64,000 bases of DNA from Myxococcota bacterium (GCA_022072125.1 JAJVIH010000035.1:1-64000), one strand, 5' to 3'. Counted from the stretch's first letter, positions 51,979 through 61,151 are shown. Program-made: numbers and translations. The notes: generated by a model from the sequence alone, not told the origin.

Positions 51979-52830
51979 CTAGGCCATGGCCTGGAAATCG
52001 GAGAGTTGGCGCGCCAACTGGTCCTTGGTGCGTTTTTCGAGTTGGCGGGCGCGTTCCCGGCTGATGCCAAAGCGGTCTCCAATCTGCTGCAGGGTCATCG
52101 GTTCATCCGACAGCAGGCGCTGCTCGACGATGAAACGCTCGCGTTCGCCCAGCACCTTCAGGGCTTCGCGCAGCGCCCCCTGCAGCCGGCCCATCTCCTC
52201 GGACTGAACCATATGACCTTCCACGTCCGGCGTGTTGGACTCCAGCCGGTCGAGCCGGGAGGTCCGGCCTTCGTCGTCGAAGGTGGCGTCGAGGCTGATG
52301 TCAGGCGACTTCAGGTTGATATTGGCCAGTCCGGATTTTTCGGCCTCGGGCAGCACCCCCGCATCCATGGACATTTCAATGGAGGGGCCATCGCCATGGG
52401 CTCCGAAGGTCACCGATTCCCGGGTTTCGCGGGAGCCGAAGAACAGCTTGCGGTGGGCTTCCTTGGAGCCCAGCCGGACCGCTTTCACATTGGCCAGAAT
52501 GTAGTTCTGGATGTACACACGAATCCACCAACTCGCGTAGGTGATGAAGCGGAAACCCTTGTCCGGGTCGAAGCGTTCAACCGCCTTCATCAGGCCCATA
52601 TTGCCTTCCTGGATCAGGTCGGCGAGGCGGATGCCATAGTAGGCGTATTTATGGGCGACGCGCACCACCAGCCGCAGGTTGGCTGAGACAAGTTTCTGGG
52701 CGGCCTTCTGGTCGCCCTTGTCGCGGTAGCGGCGGGCCAGTTCGTATTCCTCTTCCTTGGAGAGCAGACCATAGCGGTTGATGTCGGCCAGGTAGAGGTC
52801 CAGGGATTCCGAGCGGTAGGCGCCTTTCAT
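51979..52830 (-). CDS. rpoH: RNA polymerase sigma-32-like factor, region 3 not recognisable
   Basis: ATG 52830 follows GGAGG with five bases spacing; TTG 52902 is the longer but weaker start. 283 residues. Region 1.2/2 is strong: LDLYLADINRYGLLSKEEE, DLIQEGNMGLMKAVERFDPDKG (in parts: DLIQEGNMGLMKAVER), GFRFITYASWWIR. An RpoH-box-like motif, AHRKLFFGSRE, is at about 125-135. Residues 136-210 are then acidic and Gly/Ser-rich without the helical region 3 expected after that box. Region 4.2 helix-turn-helix is intact at 245-272 (LQQIGDRFGISRERARQLE). Directs heat-shock or stress transcription in Gram-negatives. Monocistronic with its own terminator. Confidence 0.85.
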   Translation of the reverse strand: MKGAYRSESLDLYLADINRYGLLSKEEEYELARRYRDKGDQKAAQKLVSANLRLVVRVAHKYAYYGIRLADLIQEGNMGLMKAVERFDPDKGFRFITYASWWIRVYIQNYILANVKAVRLGSKEAHRKLFFGSRETRESVTFGAHGDGPSIEMSMDAGVLPEAEKSGLANINLKSPDISLDATFDDEGRTSRLDRLESNTPDVEGHMVQSEEMGRLQGALREALKVLGERERFIVEQRLLSDEPMTLQQIGDRFGISRERARQLEKRTKDQLARQLSDFQAMA

Positions 52831-53054
52831 GACTTCCTCCAGGTTGACCGGTCCCGGTGTCTCCGGGGCCACATGAGGAATGTACAGCAAGGAGTGTGCC
52901 AAAACTCACATGGGCTTAAACGGGATGGAAAAGCCGGGGAAAGGCCTTTTGGATGTGGATGGTTTATTACAAATTAAATACTTGTTTTATAAATACTTAT
53001 TAATTTATATATAAAGATAAATTGTATAATTGATTTCCGGAGGAGGATATGCGG
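52831..53054. other. AT-rich divergent region upstream of rpoH and a small ORF
   Basis: Within this GC-rich window, about 77 bases (52961-53037) are nearly pure A and T. A perfect -10 hexamer TATAAT is at 53025-53030 (plus), but no good -35 lies upstream. The region must carry the rpoH promoter (minus) and whatever drives the small ORF. The local composition differs sharply from its surroundings. Confidence 0.55.
53025..53030 (+). promoter_or_regulatory. TATAAT -10 element in the AT-rich island
   Basis: A perfect -10 hexamer 25 bases before the small ORF start. No -35 match at 16-18 bases upstream; the AT-rich stretch could act as an UP-like element instead. Confidence 0.4.
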
Positions 53055-53216
53055 ATGAGTTTCCGACTGGATTTTTCAATTTGGATGGCATCTAAACATG
53101 GTCACGATCCGTGTCTGTTGGTACACGATCCGGGAAATTGCTCACACAATCCGCTGTATTGTCTGTCCTGTTGTTCCGGACAGTGTGAATCCCCTTGCTC
53201 CCCGCCTTTTTCATGA
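53055..53216 (+). CDS. Possible small Cys-rich protein (53 aa)
   Basis: ATG 53055 follows AGGAGG (53041-53046) with an optimal eight-base spacing; an earlier in-frame ATG at 53049 is too close to it. The product is 53 residues with seven Cys (20, 29, 36, 39, 40, 44, 48), clustered in YCLSCCSGQCESPC, and a Met-Ser-Phe-Arg-Leu-Asp start. There is no evident signal peptide. It could be a metal-binding or disulfide-rich peptide. The strong ribosome binding site and promoter-like upstream element support expression. The short length leaves a real chance that it is spurious. Confidence 0.45.
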   Translation: MSFRLDFSIWMASKHGHDPCLLVHDPGNCSHNPLYCLSCCSGQCESPCSPPFS

Positions 53217-53263
53217 AACAGGGATGGGAACCCCACTTTGCTCGCGGCCACTCCCCCGAGGTT

Positions 53264-53297
53264 TTGCATGCCCCCATTCTCCGCGCCGGGCATGCAA
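53264..53297. repeat. Perfect 10-bp inverted repeat
   Basis: TTGCATGCCC (53264-53273) and GGGCATGCAA (53288-53297) with a 14-base spacer, about 50 bases after the small ORF and before the convergent lipoprotein. No T-run; could be a protein-binding site or part of a terminator. Confidence 0.6.
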
Positions 53298-53361
53298 TCA
53301 AGGGATGATTCAGTCTATTCACGCATCAGATATCCTGTGCGGATGTGGTGGATGTTTTGGA

Positions 53362-53916
53362 TCAATCCTTCTTTTTTTCCAGAAGATCACCTGTGGTGGG
53401 GGAGGCGAGGATCTCGAATTGCTCTGAACCGGATGTGTATTCAAATTTGTACTTCCAGGTGTTGTTCTTCCACTCCAGCTCCCATTCCTTGAGGGTGAGA
53501 TTCGCCCCCAGCGATGGCTGGATTTTCTCCCAGACCTGGTTCCAGGGGAGGATGCCATCCGCCGGATATTTCCCCGGCGAGGGGAAGGGAGCGGATTCTC
53601 CTTCGATCTCGCGCAGTTCAAAGGTGGCCGGGTCGTAAGCCACTTCCGCCTCCCCGCCTCCCGGAGTATCAATGATGACCTCGCATTTGGCGTCAGGGGT
53701 TCCGGCATCGTCTTCGTATACGCCCGCCACGGTTCCATCAAACCATTCCAGCGCCTTGGCGGACGCCTCCTCCACGCTGATCCTGCCGAGGCATTTCGCG
53801 CCGGCGGGCAGGTACTTGCGCTCTTCCTTCTTCGCGGATTCCATGGGACGTTTGGCGGCGCATCCACCCACGAGGGCGAGGGTCAAGAACGCGGACAACA
53901 AGGCGATGGTTTTCAT
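53362..53916 (-). CDS. Lipoprotein of unknown function
   Basis: ATG 53916 follows GGAAGGA; 184 residues. Lipoprotein signal ending LVGGC (Cys19). The mature protein is mixed alpha/beta with a strand-helix-strand pattern (CEVIIDTPGGGEAEVAYDPATF, in parts: CEVIIDTPGGGEAEVAYD; LKEWELEWKNNTWKYKFEY; LASPTTGDLLEKKKD) loosely like PepSY domains, with one conserved-looking Cys near residue 42. Its role is unknown. It converges with the small ORF. Confidence 0.75.
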   Translation of the reverse strand: MKTIALLSAFLTLALVGGCAAKRPMESAKKEERKYLPAGAKCLGRISVEEASAKALEWFDGTVAGVYEDDAGTPDAKCEVIIDTPGGGEAEVAYDPATFELREIEGESAPFPSPGKYPADGILPWNQVWEKIQPSLGANLTLKEWELEWKNNTWKYKFEYTSGSEQFEILASPTTGDLLEKKKD

Positions 53917-54319
53917 GGAAATCCTTCCGGAGTGCCGATTGCACTCATGTGATTCTTCAGGGTTTTTCTTCACGAGCGGATGCCTGGCCCGCCGTCATCC
54001 CCATACTGTCCGCCGCTGGTGAATGGGCTTGTATCCGGATTTTTTCGCGCGGCAAGGGGGTTGAGGCTGTATTCGTATTTTGTGAATCCTGCCCGCAATG
54101 CATCCTCTCTATCGCGTACCGTGAACCTCGCCCCGGTCGCCACGCATCCGTCCTTCTCCCTCCCCGCGGCGCGGGGAGGAACGTTGGAACTGAAGTTCGC
54201 CGGGGAGAGCGTATACAAAATGCGCGAATTTCTCCTCCAATAAATCCAACATAACTCACATTGCCCTGATGACGCGCTGTGTTATCCTGTAGCAGTCATG
54301 AACCGCAGGAGAGTCCGCC
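53917..54319. other. 403-base divergent intergenic region with a hairpin
   Basis: A perfect 9-bp inverted repeat (CCTCCCCGC at 54159-54167 with GCGGGGAGG at 54171-54179) with a three-base loop is present. The plus-strand promoter of the next gene is at 54261-54288. A minus-strand open frame (about 82 codons, 53970-54218) has protein-like composition but no start or ribosome binding site. Confidence 0.4.
54261..54288 (+). promoter_or_regulatory. Putative promoter of the zinc-ribbon-like gene
   Basis: TTGCCC (54261-54266) and TATCCT (54283-54288, 4/6) with a 16-base spacer, 31 bases before the ATG. Confidence 0.45.
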
Positions 54320-54883
54320 ATGGCCGATGATACCCCCGAAACGGTTTTGCATACCCCCATCTCGCCCCGTCTGGAGACCGAGATCGCCGAAGCCGCCAAA
54401 CGCCTCAAGGTTCCCGTCCAGAATCTCGTGCGCGATGTCCTTGAAGACGCCTTCCGTGTGGCCGGCCGCGTCCAGAGCAATGTCGGCGGCATCGTCACCG
54501 AAATCGTCAAGGACGCCTCCGGCATCGCCCGGACCATCCGTCAGGAAGTGGCGGATGCCCAGGCTTCCTCCCCCCCTGCCGGTCAGGACAGCGCCCCCGC
54601 CGGCGGCGCATCCTCCGCCTCCGGTGAAAACCCGGCCCCCGGCGGCGAAGAGGAAGAGAAGGATGACGCCGCAACCCATGATATCCGCCACGCCTTCCCC
54701 GACGTGATCGGATGGATGCCCATGATCCTGAACCAGAACACCCTGTGCGACCATTGTGACAAGCGCATTTACACGGGGGAAACCGCGTACATGGGGGCGT
54801 CCACCGAGGTGGAGGAGCAGCCGGTGATCTGCGAGTTCTGCCTGCCTGGACCGCGCCGGTCCGGTCAGCGCAGGAAGGTATGA
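54320..54883 (+). CDS. Protein with helical N-terminus and C4 zinc-ribbon-like C-terminus
   Basis: 187 residues; GGAGAG precedes the ATG. Residues 15-60 form amphipathic helices resembling ribbon-helix-helix or Arc-like proteins (EIAEAAKRLKVPVQNLVRDV). A disordered acidic/Ser/Pro linker at 78-118 follows. The C-terminal 65 residues have Cys143, Cys146, Cys171 and Cys174 in CDHC and CEFC, a four-Cys zinc site spanning 25 residues. Possible DNA-binding or scaffold protein. Its last 19 bases overlap the tail of the opposite gene. Confidence 0.72.
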   Translation: MADDTPETVLHTPISPRLETEIAEAAKRLKVPVQNLVRDVLEDAFRVAGRVQSNVGGIVTEIVKDASGIARTIRQEVADAQASSPPAGQDSAPAGGASSASGENPAPGGEEEEKDDAATHDIRHAFPDVIGWMPMILNQNTLCDHCDKRIYTGETAYMGASTEVEEQPVICEFCLPGPRRSGQRRKV

Positions 54884-56721
54884 GCCCGCGCCATCAGGTT
54901 GGTGGGGCTGAACACCACCACTGAATTGCTGCCCGACAGGATATTGGCCAGCCGGTACTGATCGCCGATTTTGATCAAACGCAGGCTGGAAGGGCCGCGG
55001 CGGGGCAGAAGTTCCCGGTCAATATCCGGCGCGGCGATGGTCAGCGGCGACAGGTTTTCCTGAATTTGCACGGTGATGACGGTTCCCCGCGGGGTGGGCG
55101 CGGTTCCGGATTTGATGGCCAGGCGGATGCGCGTGATCTCTCCCTTTTCCGGGTACGAACGCACCAGGCCGTCTTCCAGATGGCGTCCGGCATAGCCGCT
55201 GCGGCTGCCATCCACCACATATTGTTTGTTGGCGCGGACATCAAAGGCCAGCGGCGGGGGAAAGCACGAGCCATCCAGCGGGCTGGTCAGCGAGACGCCT
55301 TCCGCGTTCCATGACAGGATATCCGACTCGCGCAGGCAATCGGGGCGCGCGGCGGGCGAGGTGATGACCACCCGGTCGCCGCGCCGCAGGTCTCCGGTGG
55401 GGTTGAACCCCTGAATGGCGATGCGGGCGTTGGTCAGGGTTCCGCCCGAATGGCTCATCAGGCGGCCTTCGTAGGTGAAGGTCCAGGTTTCGCCAATGGA
55501 TGCGCCTTCGGTCAGCACCACGCCGTAGTTCATGGAGGCGTTGCCGCCGTTCACCACCGAGGGAAGCTGGGGAATCGAGCCGTCCGCCGCTGAACCGGAG
55601 ACGCCATCGCTGGTGATGCCGGGCGGGCGGGCGGTGGGGCCTTGGGGATTCATGTCAATATACCAGTGGGGGCGGGTGGCCGGGGCGTTCGCGCCGGGCG
55701 GTTCAGCTTGGGCGCCCGTCACGTCAATCACGCGGATGGAGCCGTCCACCAGCAGCGCGTAGGCGAACAGACCTTTGAGCGGCGGGTCTATAAAGGTGAG
55801 TTCCTTGGGGACGATCGCCACATCCACCGCGCTGCGGGTCAGTTCAATGCCGGGCACCGGGTGCGGCGGCGCGAGGGGGGAAGGATTGATCAACTCCCCT
55901 TTCACCAGGTCCAGCACCACGATGGCCGGCCGGGTGATCTCCGCCACATAGGCCCAGCGCTGATCGGGGGAAATCGAGAAATTCACTGGGGTTCCGGGAA
56001 GCGGCCAGCCCTTCCGCACCGCCAGGCTGGCGGGGTCCGCCGCCAGCAGGGAGGGGCCGGAATCCTCCAGCACGTAGAGGGTTCCGCCATCTTCGGTCAG
56101 GGTGATGCGGTTGGGGATGCCCGGCAGTTTGGCGCGGGCGGATTCGCTCCATGCCTTGCCGGCGCGGCGGTCCAGCCGCTCCAGATCAATATCCAGGCGG
56201 ACGATCTCGGAGGTATTGGGAAGCGTCAGCCAGACCGAAGCCACGCGGGCGGATGTGATCAGGGGAGAAACCGCGGCGCGTCCCAGCCGCACGCCCATGT
56301 GGATGCGCGTCAACCCGCGTTCAAAGGAATCGCCGTTGACTCCGGGGCTGGGCGGGGCGTCCGGGTCCAAGTCCACTTCGGTGAAGGTTCCCGCGTCCAC
56401 GATGGAGATGTCCAGCGAACCGCGGTTAAAGACCATCAGGTAGCGGTTGCCGGGCAGGGTCAGAACCTCTTCCGGCAATTGGCCGACGGGGACATCCAGC
56501 GGGTAATAGCCGACGGGAGCGGGCAGGGCCGCGCCGTTGACCAGGTTGAATACGCGCAGGCTGTTCTCCACCGAACTAGAGACAAATACGATGCTCGAGC
56601 GTCCGCCGCCGCCTTCGATGACGGCGGCGTCCATGGGACGCTGAAGGGCGTCGAAAACAAATGTGGGCGGGTCCGAACAGGCGGATAGCAGCAAGGCGAT
56701 GGCGAACAGGAAGTTCCGCAT
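54865..56721 (-). CDS. Beta-propeller-like lipoprotein D
   Basis: 618 residues. Lipobox LLSAC (Cys15). The body has repeats typical of a beta-propeller: GNRYLMVFNRGSLDISIVD, GGTLYVLEDSGPSLLA, DQRWAYVAEITRPAIVVLD. A middle segment (about 340-440) and a domain at 430-560 with SDGVSGSAADGS-like loops may be an extra sandwich. Surface lipoproteins of this style are common in Myxococcota. One base after lipoprotein E. Its 3' end overlaps the opposite zinc-ribbon gene by 19 bases. Confidence 0.75.
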   Translation of the reverse strand: MRNFLFAIALLLSACSDPPTFVFDALQRPMDAAVIEGGGGRSSIVFVSSSVENSLRVFNLVNGAALPAPVGYYPLDVPVGQLPEEVLTLPGNRYLMVFNRGSLDISIVDAGTFTEVDLDPDAPPSPGVNGDSFERGLTRIHMGVRLGRAAVSPLITSARVASVWLTLPNTSEIVRLDIDLERLDRRAGKAWSESARAKLPGIPNRITLTEDGGTLYVLEDSGPSLLAADPASLAVRKGWPLPGTPVNFSISPDQRWAYVAEITRPAIVVLDLVKGELINPSPLAPPHPVPGIELTRSAVDVAIVPKELTFIDPPLKGLFAYALLVDGSIRVIDVTGAQAEPPGANAPATRPHWYIDMNPQGPTARPPGITSDGVSGSAADGSIPQLPSVVNGGNASMNYGVVLTEGASIGETWTFTYEGRLMSHSGGTLTNARIAIQGFNPTGDLRRGDRVVITSPAARPDCLRESDILSWNAEGVSLTSPLDGSCFPPPLAFDVRANKQYVVDGSRSGYAGRHLEDGLVRSYPEKGEITRIRLAIKSGTAPTPRGTVITVQIQENLSPLTIAAPDIDRELLPRRGPSSLRLIKIGDQYRLANILSGSNSVVVFSPTNLMARAHTFLR

Positions 56722-56722
56722 G

Positions 56723-58138
56723 TCAGAAATCCCTGCCGGCGGCGCGGCGCGCGCCCACCCGCGCCACCGGTTCTATCTGGTGGGCGGAGCGGTCCACGGA
56801 CAATACGGTGACGGTTCCATCCTCGAAATTGCCGACCAGCACGCGCAGCGCGACTCCGTCCGGCGAGTGGGAAGATGGAACCTTGTAGGGAATCATTTCA
56901 AAAGGCCCATCGAAGAAATCCCCCTGGATGCCCCGGATGATTTCCAGCGTGAACGGGTCCGCCACCATGACCATATCGTCGTCATGGCAGGAGATCAGCA
57001 GGACATCCCGCGCCTGTTCCATGTCCAGATAGAGCACCCGTCCCGCACCGGCGCAGAGAGCCGCCGAGCGCTTCACGCGGTGGGCGATATTGCGTCCATC
57101 GGGGGAGGGGGCGATGTCAATGGCGGCCAGTTGATCGGGGCTTCGCGAGATGGCGTACAGGGTGCGTCCATCGGGGGAGAGGATGGCGCTGCGGATTTCG
57201 TTGGCTCCCAGGGTGCGTCCGAATTGCAGGTAGGTGAAGGGGATGGATACCGGCGATAAATCCGGATTCAGCGGGGCGTTCGCCAGATCGCGCAGGAAGA
57301 AAAAGCCCAGCATGGCGGCTTCCACGTCGTCGTAGCGGAGCGGGGCGTAGGCGGCGCCGGTGATGGGCGAGACCACGATGCTGGAGGCTCCGCCGCTGCG
57401 GGTCTGCAGGATGCGGCGGCGGAGAAGCAGCGCGTCCAGGTTGCGATCAGCGGCGAAGGTATCCATGGCAAAGGAAGCGATTTCGCCGCGGCGCAGGTGG
57501 GAGACCAGCAGATGGGATTCCGTCAGTCCGGCCGCCCCCGCCGGCAAAAAGGTCAGTCCGAAGGGATCATCCGCGCCGGTTTCGATGGAAGCGGGACGCT
57601 TGCACACCTGCCCGCCTTCCGGGGAGTTGAGGAAGCAGCGGAGCGAACGGCCATTGTCGCCGATTTCGATGGGGGTGATGGAATTGCCTTCGCGCACCGC
57701 CGCGAAGAGCAGTTCGGTTTCACCCATGCGGGCGTAGCGCAGTTCACCGCCAAAATTGAGTACTTCCACGCCCTGGCCAGCCAGAATGGCGTCGTCAAAT
57801 ACGCTGGGAACCAAGTCGGGAAAGCGCTTCGCCCGGTATTTGCCGTTGTCCTTCGCGATCAGTTCTTCCAGCTTCGGCAGATCCAGGACGCGGATGGAGC
57901 CGCCGCTGTACTCCAGGTTGAAGTTGGCGCCGAGCACATAGGCGGTGTTCGCCCCGGGAAAGCCTGGCTCTGCCTGTAATGACGGAGTGGCCGAAGACCG
58001 CAGGGCCATCCCGACCGGGAAGGGCATGGCGCGCTCGAACGGGGGCGTGCCGGTTTTGTCTCCGCACGCCGTCAGGAGGGCCAGGGCGCCAGCCGCCAGC
58101 ATTCCGGCCCGGCAGAATGGAAGGATGCGCCGGATCAC
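56723..58138 (-). CDS. Beta-propeller-like lipoprotein E
   Basis: 471 residues. Lipobox LLTAC (Cys25). Repeats such as GGSIRVLDLPKLEELIAK, MGETELLFAAVREGNSITPIEI, SPDGRTLYAISRSPDQLAAID, ARDVLLISCHDDDMVMVADP fit a propeller. No haem or enzyme motif. ATG overlaps the glyS stop (ATGA), so it is the third gene of the glyQ-glyS operon, which is surprising for a lipoprotein. Confidence 0.75.
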   Translation of the reverse strand: MIRRILPFCRAGMLAAGALALLTACGDKTGTPPFERAMPFPVGMALRSSATPSLQAEPGFPGANTAYVLGANFNLEYSGGSIRVLDLPKLEELIAKDNGKYRAKRFPDLVPSVFDDAILAGQGVEVLNFGGELRYARMGETELLFAAVREGNSITPIEIGDNGRSLRCFLNSPEGGQVCKRPASIETGADDPFGLTFLPAGAAGLTESHLLVSHLRRGEIASFAMDTFAADRNLDALLLRRRILQTRSGGASSIVVSPITGAAYAPLRYDDVEAAMLGFFFLRDLANAPLNPDLSPVSIPFTYLQFGRTLGANEIRSAILSPDGRTLYAISRSPDQLAAIDIAPSPDGRNIAHRVKRSAALCAGAGRVLYLDMEQARDVLLISCHDDDMVMVADPFTLEIIRGIQGDFFDGPFEMIPYKVPSSHSPDGVALRVLVGNFEDGTVTVLSVDRSAHQIEPVARVGARRAAGRDF

Positions 58139-60234
58139 GGTCCCTGCACGCGGCTAAAATCCGCCAGTTCACGGCAAAGTCCGCGCACCTGGGCGAGCAA
58201 CGCCAGCCGGTTGGCGCGGACCGCCGGGTCCTGATCCATGACCATGACCTTTTCAAAGAAACGATCCACCGGGTCTTTCAGGCTGGAGGATATGGCGTTG
58301 AAGGCGTCGTTGTACCAGCCCGCCCGGACGTATTCCGCCACCTTGTCCTGCACGGCCTTCACGGCGGCGTACAGGTCGCCTTCCTCGGCCTCGCGGAACA
58401 AGGCAGTATCCACGGATTCCGGAATGGCGAGGCCTTCCCCACGCGCCTTGTCCACGATATTGGCCGCCCGCTTGAAGGCGCCGGAAAGCCGGGCGTATCC
58501 AGGGCTCTCGCGAAATTGGGCCAGGGCGGCGAGTTTGTCCGCCAGGTCCTGGTAATGGGCGAAGGGAACCGTCAGCACCGCGTCAATGATGTCCGCCGGC
58601 GCTTCCTCGGCGAACAGGTTCTTGAGGCGGGTCTCCACGAACTCGGCCAGTTCACGCCGCAGTTCCTCTGGTTTGGCGAACCCCGGGATATTCCGGGCGA
58701 ACTGTTCCGCCGCCGCGGGGACCAGCGCCAGCAGCGCGGGCCATTTGCGCGCCCGCAGAATGCGGATCATGCCCAGGGCGGCCCGGCGCAACGCAAAGGG
58801 ATCGGCGCTGCCGGTCGGCTTCTGTCCGATGCCGAACGCGCCGCACAGGGTGTCGAATTTGTCGGCCAGCGATACGATGGCGCCGGCGTCCGTGGCGGGA
58901 AGGGCGTCGGACGCCCCCTTGGGAAGATAATGCTCTTCAATCGCCCGGGCGACAGCTTCGGTTTCACCGGCGGCGCGGGCGTATTGTCCGCCCATATATC
59001 CCTGAAGTTCCGGAAACTCGAAGACCATGCCGGTCAACAGGTCCGCCTTGCACAGGTAGGCGGCGCGGCGCACGGTTTCCCGGTCGCCGGCGTATCCCAC
59101 GTGGTTCATGATCTGGTCCGCCAGCCAGACCAGGCGGTTGGTTTTGTCGAGGTAACTGCCCAGTTTGGGGTGATAGACCTGGTGTCCCAGTTCCAGCACG
59201 CGGTCTTCCAGCTTCTTTTTGCGATCCTCGTGGAAGTAGAAGGCGGCATCGGAAAAGCGCGCGCGGATGACGCGGCCATGGCCGCGCATGACGGCGGCGG
59301 GGTCCCGCACGGCGGTATTGTTCACCGCGGCGAAGCGGTTGGACAGCTTCAGGTCCGGCGTGCGCAGCGCGAAGTATTTCTGGTGGTTGCGCATGGTCGA
59401 GATCAACACTTCGCTGGGGATCTCCAGGAATTTTTCCTCGAATTCGCCCAGTTCGGCCAGCGGCCACTCGGTGATCTGGGTGACGGTTTCCAGCAGATCG
59501 TCGTCCTCCACCACCACCAGACCGGCGGATTTCGCCTTTTCCGCCAGTTGGGAGCGGATGGCCTGCTTGCGCTCCGCCGGGTCGAGAAGGACATGGGCCT
59601 TCCGGAGTTGTGCGGTCAAATCGTCGAACGATGAAACCGGGAACTCGTCCGGCGCCATGAAGCGGTGGCCGCGGGACCGGTTGCCGCTTTTGACCCCCGC
59701 ATACTCGAAGGGAATGGTCTCGCCCCCCAGGACGGCGGCGATCCACCGCACCGGGCGGGAGAACGGCTGCTGAAATGCGGACCAGCGCATGGACTTTTTG
59801 AACGGAATGGCGCCCACGAAGCCGGGCAGGTTTTCCGCCAGCACTTCCAGCGCGGGACGGCCTTTTTCATGCCGGCGGATACCCACCACTTCGCCTTTGG
59901 AAGTGGACAGCACCTGCAATTCCATGACATCCACATTGTTGCGCTGGGCGAAGCCGATGGCGGCCTTGCTCCATTTGTTGCCTTCCACGCGGGCCACGCG
60001 CAGGGCCGGTCCCAGGATTTCAATATCCCGGCCGGGCTGGACGGCAGGTACGCCCATGGCCGACAGAACCAGCCGGCGCGGAGTTCCCGCCACGCGGATT
60101 TCCCGCAGGGGGACCACCAGCCGCTGGTCCGACAGGAATTTCTCCAGCAGGCCAGGCAGGTCTTTCAACGCCTGGGTGACAACTCCGGCGGGAAGTTCTT
60201 CCGCGCCGATCTCCAGCAGCAATTCCTGGCTCAT
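58135..60234 (-). CDS. glyS: Glycine-tRNA ligase beta subunit
   Basis: 699 residues, matching the family (about 690-700). It begins [19 protein letters not shown], the usual GlyS start, and has [14 protein letters not shown] (about 44-57) and [16 protein letters not shown] (about 238-253). The C-terminal half contains anticodon-binding/DALR-like helices. It forms alpha2beta2 GlyRS with GlyQ. ATG overlaps the glyQ stop by four bases, and it is overlapped by lipoprotein E. Confidence 0.95.
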   Translation of the reverse strand: MSQELLLEIGAEELPAGVVTQALKDLPGLLEKFLSDQRLVVPLREIRVAGTPRRLVLSAMGVPAVQPGRDIEILGPALRVARVEGNKWSKAAIGFAQRNNVDVMELQVLSTSKGEVVGIRRHEKGRPALEVLAENLPGFVGAIPFKKSMRWSAFQQPFSRPVRWIAAVLGGETIPFEYAGVKSGNRSRGHRFMAPDEFPVSSFDDLTAQLRKAHVLLDPAERKQAIRSQLAEKAKSAGLVVVEDDDLLETVTQITEWPLAELGEFEEKFLEIPSEVLISTMRNHQKYFALRTPDLKLSNRFAAVNNTAVRDPAAVMRGHGRVIRARFSDAAFYFHEDRKKKLEDRVLELGHQVYHPKLGSYLDKTNRLVWLADQIMNHVGYAGDRETVRRAAYLCKADLLTGMVFEFPELQGYMGGQYARAAGETEAVARAIEEHYLPKGASDALPATDAGAIVSLADKFDTLCGAFGIGQKPTGSADPFALRRAALGMIRILRARKWPALLALVPAAAEQFARNIPGFAKPEELRRELAEFVETRLKNLFAEEAPADIIDAVLTVPFAHYQDLADKLAALAQFRESPGYARLSGAFKRAANIVDKARGEGLAIPESVDTALFREAEEGDLYAAVKAVQDKVAEYVRAGWYNDAFNAISSSLKDPVDRFFEKVMVMDQDPAVRANRLALLAQVRGLCRELADFSRVQGP

Positions 60235-61151
60235 GGCGTGCGGCTCCGCAGCAGGGGGAAGCCCAACCGCTCACGTTCCTTGAGGTAGGCGTGGGCGCAG
60301 GCCCGGGCCAGGTCGCGCACCCGCAGGATATATCCCTGGCGGGCGTTGACGGAAATGGCGCCGCGGGCGTCCAGCAGGTTGAAGGCGTGGCTGCACTTCA
60401 CGCAGAAATCGTAGGCGGGCAGCACCAGGGAACGGTTGGGTTTTTCTCCGGTATGGCTGGCCGCCAGCAGGCGTTTGCACTCCGCTTCGTACTGATTGAA
60501 CAGGTTGAAGTGCAGGGCGGTATCGGCCTCCTCGAAATTGAAGGTGCTGAATTCCACCTCATTCTGGTGGAAAACATCGCCATAGGTATTGGTGGGGTTC
60601 CATTTCAGGTCGTAGACGTTGTCCACGTTCTGCAGGTACATGGCCACCCGCTCCAGGCCATAGGTGAGTTCGCCGGCCACCGGATTCAACTCGATGCCGC
60701 CCGCCTGCTGGAAATAGGTGTACTGGGTGATCTCCATGCCATCGGACCAGACCTCCCAGCCCAGGCCCCAGGCGCCAAGGGTGGGGGATTCCCAGTCGTC
60801 TTCCACGAACCGGATGTCGTGATCCAGCGGGTCCAGCCCAATCGCCCGCAACGAGTCCAGGTAAATCTCCTGCATATTGACCGGCGAAGGCTTCAGGATG
60901 ACCTGGTATTGGTAATAATGTTGAAGGCGGTTGGGATTCTCTCCATAGCGGCCGTCGGTGGGACGGCGGGATGGCTCCACATAGGCCACATTCCATGGCT
61001 CGGGCCCAAGCACCCGCAGGAAGGTGTTCATATTGAAGGTGCCGGCGCCTTTTTCCAGATCGCAGGGCTGTACAATGACGCAGCCTTTGCCGGCCCAGAA
61101 CTGGTGCAGGGCGAGGATGAGGTCCTGAAAATATCGGGCGGGTTGCAGCAT
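60231..61151 (-). CDS. glyQ: Glycine-tRNA ligase alpha subunit
   Basis: 306 residues, matching GlyQ. Class II synthetase catalytic subunit: [20 protein letters not shown] (in parts: [19 protein letters not shown]), [30 protein letters not shown] (in parts: [33 protein letters not shown]), and [22 protein letters not shown] (in parts: [18 protein letters not shown]). No Shine-Dalgarno sequence is seen at ATG 61151, so leader features differ from neighbours. First gene of the glyQ-glyS-lipoprotein E-lipoprotein D unit. Confidence 0.95.
   Translation of the reverse strand: MLQPARYFQDLILALHQFWAGKGCVIVQPCDLEKGAGTFNMNTFLRVLGPEPWNVAYVEPSRRPTDGRYGENPNRLQHYYQYQVILKPSPVNMQEIYLDSLRAIGLDPLDHDIRFVEDDWESPTLGAWGLGWEVWSDGMEITQYTYFQQAGGIELNPVAGELTYGLERVAMYLQNVDNVYDLKWNPTNTYGDVFHQNEVEFSTFNFEEADTALHFNLFNQYEAECKRLLAASHTGEKPNRSLVLPAYDFCVKCSHAFNLLDARGAISVNARQGYILRVRDLARACAHAYLKERERLGFPLLRSRTP

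Noticed and set aside
52831-52902. TTG start for rpoH at 52902, adding 24 residues.
   Set aside because: ATG 52830 has GGAGG at five bases, and the usual region 1.2 sequence begins just after it.
53970-54218. A protein-like 82-codon minus-strand frame between the lipoprotein and zinc-ribbon genes.
   Set aside because: It starts only with TTG, has no ribosome binding site, and spans a hairpin and the promoter of the divergent gene.
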